In this document: one piece after another, positions 1-4,734 of the stretch
Numbering within the stretch: position 1 is the stretch's first letter
How the letters are laid out: the number at the start of each line of letters is the position of its first letter
DNA from: a bacterium
GTDB lineage: Bacteria > Patescibacteriota > Microgenomatia > Daviesbacterales > UBA10151
DNA: 6,620 bases
Direction of reading: 5' to 3'
Assembly: GCA_027364775.1 (NCBI GenBank)
Contig: DAHXOS010000095.1
Coordinates: forward strand, 1 to 6,620
Notes under the pieces: generated by a model
Told to the model about the DNA's origin: nothing
The model's input: the letters and a program-made list of their open reading frames with translations, nothing else
The model's database searches: none
Position numbers and translations under genes: made by a program

Positions 1-700
1 CCACACAACCTCCCTGAGCTGTATAAGCGCTTTTGGGAATATTTAAAGCAGAGAGCTTTTGGGCAATGATCTGCTGTTGTTGAGCGCTTAACTGAGCTAT
101 CTGATTTGATAAATCAGCTTGGTATTTTTTGGCTTTAGCCACTTCCCCAGCAATAAACTGGGCGTTCTTATCAACCTGAGCCTGCAGCGATGCAAGCTTG
201 GTTTTGTCTTTTTCCAGCTTATCTTTTTCATTAATTAAACCAACTACCTCCTCAGAGATTGAATGAATAATTTTATGGTTTTCATTAATGGTAGTTAGGC
301 GGTATAACCTATCTGAGAACTTACCTGAAGATCCAAAAACAATACTGATAGTATCTAAAGCATAACCATTTTTATAGTCCTTACTTACTCTACTGTTAAA
401 GATAGCTAAAAGCTCTATTAACTTTTCTTTTCTAATATTTAAATCTTTTTCACGCTGATTAATTTTATTACTCAAAACCTGTAGGCTAGCTTGGAGTTGA
501 GCTAACTGCAATTTTAGAGAACCTAACTGACCTTCTAGGGGTTTAGTTGCATTAACAGATTGTTCCCTAGCCCGGTTTAGAGTGTCAATTTGTTTTTGCA
601 AATCTTCTACTGTTGGGTCATCTGCTCCCCTAACCAAATTAACAGTTAATTGATAGCCAATAAACAATAAGATCAAGATTAAACAGATTATTTTTTTCAT
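1..700 (-). CDS. Secreted coiled-coil protein, PcsB/CwlO-like N-terminal domain (partial; C-terminus outside window)
   Basis: Reading the minus strand from the ATG at 700-698 gives 233 uninterrupted codons running off the window edge, so the gene is 3'-truncated here. The protein starts MKKIICLILILLFIGYQ, a signal peptide with probable cleavage near residue 25-26 (RGA/DD). Two long Gln/Leu/Lys-rich coiled-coil stretches follow (about 32-105 and 150-222). Between them is a segment containing DTISIVFGSSGKFSDRLYRL. This helix, 'FSD-R' insert, helix order is that of the coiled-coil domain of PcsB/CwlO-type peptidoglycan hydrolases, which in those families is controlled by FtsEX. The visible end (IPKSAYTAQGGCV) leads into an unseen C-terminal domain. 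An amidase, NlpC/P60, M23 or SpoIID/LytB-type domain are all possible; SpoIID-like would be my first guess for this lineage, but that is inference. It is divergent from the pilin cluster, and there is no Shine-Dalgarno before its ATG. Part of its 5' region is duplicated at 2181-2331. Confidence 0.85.
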   Translation of the reverse strand, partial: MKKIICLILILLFIGYQLTVNLVRGADDPTVEDLQKQIDTLNRAREQSVNATKPLEGQLGSLKLQLAQLQASLQVLSNKINQREKDLNIRKEKLIELLAIFNSRVSKDYKNGYALDTISIVFGSSGKFSDRLYRLTTINENHKIIHSISEEVVGLINEKDKLEKDKTKLASLQAQVDKNAQFIAGEVAKAKKYQADLSNQIAQLSAQQQQIIAQKLSALNIPKSAYTAQGGCV

Positions 701-717
701 GAAGATTTACTATCAAT

Positions 718-723
718 ATTTTA
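718..723 (-). promoter_or_regulatory. Candidate extended -10 element for the minus-strand coiled-coil gene
   Basis: Read on the minus strand, the sequence TGGTAAAAT provides a TG-n extension and a TAAAAT box (5/6 to TATAAT). It ends 17 bases before the ATG at 700. No convincing -35 is visible, as often happens with extended -10 promoters. Transcription would start about 10 bases before the ATG, leaving a very short leader. The same box is preserved in the duplicated copy at 2349-2354. Confidence 0.45.
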
Positions 724-743
724 CCAGAATCCATAGATTAAAG

Positions 744-772
744 TTGAAAGAATTATCATATTAGGCTAAGCT
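744..772 (+). promoter_or_regulatory. Candidate promoter for the first pilin-like gene
   Basis: TTGAAA at 744-749 is a good -35 match. At a 17-base spacing there is a poorer -10, TAAGCT (767-772). A start about 7 bases downstream would fall at or next to the ATG at 780, giving a leaderless mRNA. The element overlaps a small palindrome, TTAG-G-CTAA (761-769), followed by a second G-CTAA (770-774), which could be a protein-binding site. The whole block is repeated without change at 2375-2403 in front of the gene at 2411. Confidence 0.4.
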
Positions 773-779
773 AAATTTA

Positions 780-1826
780 ATGACCTACTTAAGAAGTACA
801 CTGATCTTTCCTGTTTTAATTTTTTCAGTTATTATTTTAAACCCGGCAATAACTTATGCGATCCTACCGCCTGTTCCTGTAAATTCTGCCCAAATTGTAA
901 AATATTGTGAGGAGAGTCAGCTAAAAAAGATCGTTCTGGATCCCAAAAATGAAGCGCTCACAGTTGAGTATATACCCGGAACGCAAGTGGTTTCCCCTAC
1001 AACTATAGATATGAATTTTGATGGTTCGGTATTAAAAGGTGAAATTCTACAAAAAACCCAAACAGGAACATCTACTGTTTTATTTAGAAATATAACCCCA
1101 GATGTTCAGAAGAAGTTATTTGGGACAGACACCTTCCAGACAGACCAATCTATCTTATTTAAAACCGATGTCCAATTAGAGGAAAGGTTTAATGAAGTTG
1201 TGGCTCCTCAGAATTCAAATTTAAATGTAGACTCTGGAGCTGTAAGAGTTTTGGGGAGTTCAACCATAGCAGGAAATACTGCTGAAGGATGCCAAATATT
1301 TTTGGCTCAACTACAACAGCAACAACAAACTCCTGTTCAAATTCAAGTCCAGGCTCAACCTGCTCTCAATCCAAATTTAGCTCCTACCCCAAGTACAATA
1401 CCTGTTGATCTTCCTTGCAGCAAAGATAGCAAAAACCCAAACTGCACTTCAGCATCAAGTATTCCTTGTAATACAAGGACGGGGTACACACCAGCCAAAG
1501 GAACCTCCTGGGAAGATTTTATAAACAACACTCCACAACAAGAAAGAGGAGTTTTTACGGCTATCGGTTGTGTACCAACAGAACCTACTGCATTAATAGG
1601 TGGCTTGCTTAGATTTAGTACCTTAGCCGGTGGTGGCATAGCCTTACTGTTGATGATTTTTGGCGCAATTCAGTACATTACTTCAGCCGGAAACCCAGAG
1701 GCTCTAAAAAAAGCCCAAGATCAATTTACTAACGCTTTTATTGGATTACTTTTTATTATTTTTGCAACTTTGTTGTTACAGATTATCGGCGCTGATATAC
1801 TAAACTTACCTGGCTTTAGCAAATGA
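780..1826 (+). CDS. T4SS pilin-like membrane protein with large exported ectodomain
   Basis: The 348-residue product has a signal peptide (hydrophobic 8-20, likely cleavage after ITYA at 27). An ectodomain of about 240 residues follows, with a Gln-rich and Pro-rich low-complexity stretch at 176-208 (a run of five Gln after LAQL) and six Cys at 43, 171, 213, 222, 230 and 264. The C-terminal end is a two-helix T4SS pilin (TrbC/VirB2-like) module: helix at about 273-300, polar loop ITSAGNPEALKKAQDQ (300-315), helix at about 317-340. I see no catalytic motif. The basic loop suggests it faces the cytoplasm, which puts the ectodomain outside. Its stop overlaps the next ATG by four bases (ATGA), so the pair is probably translationally coupled. 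The start is supported by the signal peptide directly after it. It is far longer than a classical VirB2 pilin, so it may be a surface or tip component rather than the bulk subunit; that is inference. Confidence 0.88.
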   Translation: MTYLRSTLIFPVLIFSVIILNPAITYAILPPVPVNSAQIVKYCEESQLKKIVLDPKNEALTVEYIPGTQVVSPTTIDMNFDGSVLKGEILQKTQTGTSTVLFRNITPDVQKKLFGTDTFQTDQSILFKTDVQLEERFNEVVAPQNSNLNVDSGAVRVLGSSTIAGNTAEGCQIFLAQLQQQQQTPVQIQVQAQPALNPNLAPTPSTIPVDLPCSKDSKNPNCTSASSIPCNTRTGYTPAKGTSWEDFINNTPQQERGVFTAIGCVPTEPTALIGGLLRFSTLAGGGIALLLMIFGAIQYITSAGNPEALKKAQDQFTNAFIGLLFIIFATLLLQIIGADILNLPGFSK

Positions 1827-2179
1827 ACAAATTATTATCTCTGAAAATTCCTGGCAACGATCAATATATTCCTGGGCCACCGGGTTTTAAATTTGCTAAC
1901 AGTGATTCACAAACCAGTTTGGGTTTTGTATTATCCTCCTTTTTAAATATAGTTTTTTTGATAGCTGGGTTCTTAATGTTTTACTGGCTAGCCTGGGGTG
2001 TAATGCAATATATTTTTGCCGGAGGAAACAAGGATGCACTAGCCAAAGCCAGGGCCAGAATCACCTGGGCAATTACCGGATTTATAATTTTAGTAATTTC
2101 ATTTGCAGTCAGCCAATATGCCCAAACTCTTTTACCGGTCAGAGAAAATCAACCAGTTACTAACTTAACAGCACCCTAA
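1823..2179 (+). CDS. Small T4SS pilin-like two-helix membrane protein
   Basis: The 118-residue product lacks a signal peptide. A polar, Pro/Gly-rich N-terminus (YIPGPPGF at 15-22) precedes a first hydrophobic helix at about 34-64, the loop FAGGNKDALAKARARI (65-80) and a second helix at about 82-100, ending in a short polar tail. The loop has the same pattern as the other paralogs in the cluster (small residue, G, G, N/D, then basic Ala-rich), which places it in the TrbC/VirB2-like pilin class by architecture. The ATG overlaps the TGA of the upstream gene (ATGA) and no ribosome binding site is visible, so translation probably depends on the upstream gene. It is close in size to a mature VirB2-type subunit. 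Without a cleavable signal, the N-terminus would have to be exported by the first helix itself. The duplicated promoter cassette begins one base after its stop codon. Confidence 0.86.
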   Translation: MNKLLSLKIPGNDQYIPGPPGFKFANSDSQTSLGFVLSSFLNIVFLIAGFLMFYWLAWGVMQYIFAGGNKDALAKARARITWAITGFIILVISFAVSQYAQTLLPVRENQPVTNLTAP

Positions 2180-2180
2180 A

Positions 2181-2331
2181 GCGGTATAACCTATCTGAGA
2201 ACTTACCTGAAGAACCAAAAACAATACTGATAGTATCTAAAGCATAACCATTTTTATAGTCCTTACTTACTCTACTATTAAAGATAGCTAATAAACAATA
2301 AGATCAAAATTAAACAGATTATTTTTTTCAT
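2181..2331 (-). pseudogene. Truncated, frameshifted remnant of the coiled-coil gene's 5' end
   Basis: This is the minus-strand coding part of repeat copy 2. It keeps the ATG (2331-2329) and the first codons of the coiled-coil gene, then jumps across a 251-base deletion. Because 251 is not a multiple of three, the frame is broken and a TAA follows at 2280-2278. What remains readable is a 17-residue hydrophobic peptide, MKKIICLILILLFISYL, which is the bare signal-peptide core. The rest (2181-2277) corresponds to codons around residues 98-134 of the parent, out of frame. The intact version is the gene at 1-700. Whether the short peptide is made is unknown, but its extended -10 box is preserved. 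Confidence 0.9.
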
Positions 2332-2374
2332 GGAGATTTACTATCAATATTTTACCAGAATCTTTAGATTAAAG

Positions 2375-2403
2375 TTGAAAGAATTATCATATTAGGCTAA
2401 GCT
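2375..2403 (+). promoter_or_regulatory. Duplicated candidate promoter for the pilin-like gene at 2411
   Basis: TTGAAA (2375-2380) and TAAGCT (2398-2403) are an exact copy of the promoter before the gene at 780. The sequence is identical from the TTGAAA box through ATGACC. Both genes should therefore respond to the same signal. The predicted start again falls at the ATG. The -10 match is weak, so the promoter call rests mostly on position and on preservation in both copies. Confidence 0.42.
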
Positions 2404-2410
2404 AAATTTA

Positions 2411-3214
2411 ATGACCAAACTTTTTTCTCTATTGTTAGTAATATCAGCCACTTTAGTGCTTTTATCTCCTATTGCTAGTAAAGCTCAGACTAATGATCCT
2501 TTAACTATTATACCTCAAGTAAAGAGTGTGCCATTAAGCACCGACTATAAAATCGGTTTTACCGTTCAAAATGCTGATCCTAATAAAGATTATACCGTTT
2601 GGGCCGATGGCGTCTTTCCAAACCTAAATGCAGGTAAAGCCTGTGGAAAGATTAGCAGCCCAGATCAAGTTGGTAATATAAATTTTAATACATCTCAAGT
2701 TGGAACAGGTACAGTAGGTGACTGGAAAAAACCAGGTATGGGTGCTATTTGTATTCAAGAGGATCCAGGGTGCTCGCGTTTAAAAGCTCTCAATATCAAT
2801 TATTTTACACAGTGCAAAAAAGATCTTAACAGTTCTTTTGCTGAGATCCAAATTGAAGATAATAACCCCCCCCAGGGAACAAAAAAAGATCCTTTAGCTC
2901 AGCAAAATAAAATAGTTGATTTAAAAGACCAGTTTGCTTTTGGGACAATTAATTCGTTTGGTGAAATTACGACTTATTTAATCAGACCGATGTTTGAAAT
3001 TGCAGCAGTTGCTGTAGTTTTTTATTTGCTTTTCGGAGCTTTTAAACTAATTACTTCTGCTGGAGATAAAAACCAGGTTGCATCAGCTAGAAACATGATT
3101 ACCCATGCTTTTGTTGGCTTAATATTACTTTTATTGTTATTCTTAGTAGTAGAGTTTATACCGGAGTTTTTGAATTTAAACTGGCAAATAATTCGAACAA
3201 GTTTTTTTAAATAA
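2411..3214 (+). CDS. T4SS pilin-like membrane protein with Cys-containing ectodomain
   Basis: The 267-residue product has a signal peptide (hydrophobic 5-18, likely cleavage after SKA at 25). An ectodomain of about 30-180 with four Cys (78, 114, 121, 135) follows; its alternating pattern (for example DYKIGFTVQNADPNKDYTVW at 45-64) suggests a beta-sandwich. The C-terminal pilin-like module has a helix at about 194-213, the loop ITSAGDKNQVASARNMI (214-230) and a helix at about 232-250. It shares only the first two codons and the upstream DNA with the gene at 780; the ectodomains are unrelated by eye. A run of eight C (2866-2873), closely followed by a run of seven A, lies in the ectodomain-to-membrane linker and could slip. 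The next gene starts five bases after its stop, so the two are very likely co-transcribed. No enzyme motif is visible. Confidence 0.87.
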   Translation: MTKLFSLLLVISATLVLLSPIASKAQTNDPLTIIPQVKSVPLSTDYKIGFTVQNADPNKDYTVWADGVFPNLNAGKACGKISSPDQVGNINFNTSQVGTGTVGDWKKPGMGAICIQEDPGCSRLKALNINYFTQCKKDLNSSFAEIQIEDNNPPQGTKKDPLAQQNKIVDLKDQFAFGTINSFGEITTYLIRPMFEIAAVAVVFYLLFGAFKLITSAGDKNQVASARNMITHAFVGLILLLLLFLVVEFIPEFLNLNWQIIRTSFFK

Positions 3215-3219
3215 TAATA

Positions 3220-3816
3220 ATGAGATTTAAATTTTTAAATTACTTAGTTATTTTAATAGCTTTATTTACTATTGCTTTTTTATCTGTCCCAAAAACCTTA
3301 GCTGCTGCAAAAGACACTAATACTAATAACATTTACTGCGATAACGGAAAGACAATTAAAAAAACATGTACTAGTAACGCCCAAGTTGAAGCTTGTTATT
3401 CACTTCCAGGAGTAGATTGTAACACACAACCGATTTGGGACTGCATTTACGAAAAGATTAGTGAAAGGTGCGAGAACCAACAAACTCAAAATGCCAATGA
3501 ACCAATAAACAAGGTTTTTGGACAAATCACTCCTCCGGATGCAGTCAGTAAAATCGGTATTGGAGCAGCAGGAATCAGCACTTTTCTTTCCAACAGCATT
3601 ACATTACTCTATGTTGTAGCAACAATCGCAGTTGTATTTATGGTAGTTTGGGGGGCTTTTGAGTGGATTGTCTCGGGAGGTGAGAAGGAAAAAGTTGCCT
3701 CAGCCAGAAAAAGAATCACTTATGCACTAATCGGGCTTGTTTTATTATCGCTGTCTTTTCTAATTCTAAAAGTTGTTGGAGATATTACTAATCTTAAATT
3801 ATTTGCTGGTGCATAA
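3220..3816 (+). CDS. T4SS pilin-like membrane protein with six-Cys ectodomain
   Basis: The 198-residue product has a signal peptide (basic MRFKF, hydrophobic 8-21, cleavage near the AAA at 28-30). A compact ectodomain carries six Cys (40, 50, 59, 67, 75, 84), enough for three disulfides in a small knotted domain. After a polar linker the pilin module follows: helix at about 123-147, loop VSGGEKEKVASARKRI (151-166), helix at about 167-186. The loop is the clearest example in this cluster of the conserved GG-(D/E)-KEKVASARK form, and the next gene has nearly the same one. The ATG lies in TAATAATAATG five bases after the previous stop with no Shine-Dalgarno, which fits re-initiation by ribosomes finishing the upstream gene. 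Likely role: a disulfide-stabilised surface subunit of the same apparatus (inference). Confidence 0.88.
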   Translation: MRFKFLNYLVILIALFTIAFLSVPKTLAAAKDTNTNNIYCDNGKTIKKTCTSNAQVEACYSLPGVDCNTQPIWDCIYEKISERCENQQTQNANEPINKVFGQITPPDAVSKIGIGAAGISTFLSNSITLLYVVATIAVVFMVVWGAFEWIVSGGEKEKVASARKRITYALIGLVLLSLSFLILKVVGDITNLKLFAGA

Positions 3817-3827
3817 AAAAGTAACAC

Positions 3828-3857
3828 TTGACAAGGTTTTTAAAGAGTAGTTATTAT
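3828..3857 (+). promoter_or_regulatory. Candidate sigma-70-type promoter before the gene at 3868
   Basis: A perfect TTGACA (3828-3833) is followed after 18 bases by TATTAT (3852-3857, 4/6 to consensus). It sits in the 51-base gap after the stop at 3816. A start about 7 bases past the -10 would lie three or four bases before the ATG at 3868, so the transcript would be nearly leaderless. This is the best-formed promoter in the window and suggests that this minimal pilin gene can be expressed separately from the upstream genes. Confidence 0.6.
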
Positions 3858-3867
3858 TAAGTTAGAA

Positions 3868-4323
3868 ATGAAAAAAGCTATTTTTCTAAGTTCAACTTTA
3901 GTTGCTTTTTTGGGAAGTGCTTCTACTGTTCTTGCCCAGAGTTCGGTTCCTATTCAAATTAAAACTCCACCGGTTGGAATTAATCCTGCTACTCCGGTTG
4001 GCACATTACTTTCTAACGCCTTGACTATTGTTTTTGTAGTTGCAGCTTTAGCTGTTTTATTTATGTTGATCCAAGGAGCCTTCTCCTGGATTACCTCCGG
4101 TGGCGACAAAGAAAAAGTAGCCTCAGCCAGAAAAGGTATAATTGCAGCTTTGGTAGGTTTAGCTCTTTTGGCTTTAGCGTTTGTAATAACCAGAGTAGTT
4201 GGTCAGGTAGTTAACTTGGATATTTTAAACTTAAGGTCGATTCCAACCTTAGATAAGCAATGTTCACCAGGTCAAGTCTATGACCCTCAGGTTTCGGACT
4301 GTGTAACTGAAAGATCACGGTAA
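3868..4323 (+). CDS. VirB2/TrbC-like T4SS pilin, candidate major subunit
   Basis: The 151-residue precursor has a clean signal peptide (MKK, hydrophobic 4-16, VLA/Q cleavage after residue 23), leaving about 128 residues. A short Pro-rich N-terminal segment leads to a helix at about 49-74, the loop ITSGGDKEKVASARKG (75-90) and a helix at about 91-111. A 40-residue tail follows with two Cys (132, 145), probably one disulfide. Size, single signal peptide and two-helix plan fit VirB2/TrbC pilins best among the six paralogs, and it has the strongest promoter, so it is my candidate for the main pilus subunit (inference). Its loop is nearly identical at DNA level to the preceding gene's: 24 bases, 4111-4134 against 3688-3711, with one mismatch. 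That points to recent duplication, gene conversion or strong constraint. Confidence 0.88.
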   Translation: MKKAIFLSSTLVAFLGSASTVLAQSSVPIQIKTPPVGINPATPVGTLLSNALTIVFVVAALAVLFMLIQGAFSWITSGGDKEKVASARKGIIAALVGLALLALAFVITRVVGQVVNLDILNLRSIPTLDKQCSPGQVYDPQVSDCVTERSR

Positions 4324-4353
4324 GATATAACTTGCGGTAAGAGTTACTTATCT
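4323..4353. other. Imperfect inverted repeat / stem-loop between two pilin-like genes
   Basis: AGATATAACT (4323-4332) pairs with AGTTACTTATCT (4342-4353): ten base pairs with a two-base bulge (4347-4348) and a nine-base loop. The left arm begins on the last base of the stop codon of the preceding gene. There is no T-run after it, so it is not a standard intrinsic terminator. It could be an operator, an mRNA-stabilising hairpin at the 3' end of the upstream gene, or an attenuator. Confidence 0.5.
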
Positions 4354-4361
4354 AGTATTCT
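4332..4361 (+). promoter_or_regulatory. Weak candidate promoter before the gene at 4368
   Basis: TTGCGG (4332-4337) and, 18 bases on, TATTCT (4356-4361) could serve as -35 and -10; an alternative -10 is TAGTAT (4353-4358). Either would start transcription within a few bases of the ATG at 4368. The matches are modest and the element overlaps the inverted repeat, so the call rests mainly on the same close spacing seen at the other gene starts. Confidence 0.3.
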
Positions 4362-4367
4362 AAATTT

Positions 4368-4673
4368 ATGGATCCGTCCCCTGCAGCAGGCGTTGAACAG
4401 CTACAACAATTAATCCAAAGAATTATTAACTTATCTGTTGGACTGGCATTTATTGTTTTTACGGTGATGTTGGTAATGGCAGCAATTAAATTTTTAACTT
4501 CCGGGGGTGAAGCAAAACCCTTAGCTGCAGCCGGTCAAACTTTAAGCTGGGCTTTTTTGGGCTTACTATTTATGGCTGTAGCTTGGTTAATTTTAAAATT
4601 AATTGAAGCCTTCACCGGTGTACCAGTCACCCAATTTTGTATCGGCTTTGCACCATATTGTTTAACAAAGTAG
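4368..4673 (+). CDS. Minimal T4SS pilin-like two-helix membrane protein
   Basis: The 101-residue product has no signal peptide: a 20-residue polar N-terminus (MDPSPAAGVEQLQQL) runs into a helix at about 21-41, the loop FLTSGGEAKPLAAAGQTL (42-59), a helix at about 60-80 and a short tail with two Cys (91, 98). It is the shortest member of the array. Its loop keeps the TSGGE core but has lost the basic KVASARK pattern (one Lys only), so it is the most divergent paralog and could have a different partner or topology. The gaps on both sides (44 and 61 bases) each contain a promoter-like sequence. By architecture it belongs with TrbC/VirB2-like proteins; a role as assembly factor or small channel subunit is equally possible. 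Confidence 0.85.
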   Translation: MDPSPAAGVEQLQQLIQRIINLSVGLAFIVFTVMLVMAAIKFLTSGGEAKPLAAAGQTLSWAFLGLLFMAVAWLILKLIEAFTGVPVTQFCIGFAPYCLTK

Positions 4674-4693
4674 AAATTTTAAAAATATTCAGG

Positions 4694-4721
4694 TTGCAAT
4701 AGAAGCTAGTCTTGTTATACT
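4694..4721 (+). promoter_or_regulatory. Candidate extended -10 promoter for the VirB6/TrbL-like gene
   Basis: TTGCAA (4694-4699), a 16-base spacer and TATACT (4716-4721, 4/6), preceded by TG-T (4713-4715), make an extended -10 promoter. A start about 7 bases further on would leave a leader of only about six bases before the ATG at 4735. It lies in the 61-base gap after the gene ending at 4673. Confidence 0.5.
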
Positions 4722-4734
4722 CTAAAGTTATCCT

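Larger units (their letters stand above)
299..785. repeat. Direct repeat, copy 1: 5' part of coiled-coil gene plus divergent promoter
   Basis: Two blocks of this region, 299-409 and about 652-785, reappear joined together at 2181-2416. The left block has offset 1882 and the right block offset 1631, so copy 2 lacks 251 bases. Outside the junction only six bases differ (332, 395, 677, 702, 732, 733). The right border falls after ATGACC, two codons into the gene at 780. Copy 1 carries the intact reading frame of the minus-strand gene, so it represents the ancestral arrangement. Confidence 0.97.
2181..2416. repeat. Direct repeat, copy 2: promoter cassette with 251-base internal deletion
   Basis: This 236-base segment matches 299-409 joined to about 652-785, with six mismatches outside the junction. 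The join falls at GATAGC (2283-2288). That hexamer occurs in copy 1 at both edges of the missing piece (401-406 and 652-657), so the deletion looks like slippage or recombination between short direct repeats. The left border is one base after the stop of the gene ending at 2179; the right border is two codons inside the gene at 2411. It fills the only intergenic gap inside the cluster longer than about 65 bases. I see no transposase, terminal inverted repeats or target duplication. Confidence 0.97.

Noticed and set aside
1306..1350. CAA/CAG-rich stretch as a microsatellite or CRISPR-like repeat
   Set aside because: It encodes the Gln-rich linker of the first pilin-like protein, is short and irregular, and has no spacer structure.
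1355..1639. Minus-strand open frame opposite the first pilin-like gene
   Set aside because: It lies entirely inside a well-supported gene with signal peptide and membrane module, has no promoter-like context and shows no recognisable protein pattern; it is an antisense shadow.
299..2416. The large repeat as an insertion sequence or attachment site pair
   Set aside because: There is no transposase or integrase, no terminal inverted repeats and no tRNA target. The repeat consists of gene 5' end plus promoter, which fits duplication or recombination better.
2181..2416. The repeat as a plain assembly error
   Set aside because: The copies differ at six scattered bases and by a clean 251-base deletion with microhomology, which a simple repeat collapse or expansion would not produce. 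A strain-mixture artefact cannot be excluded without reads.
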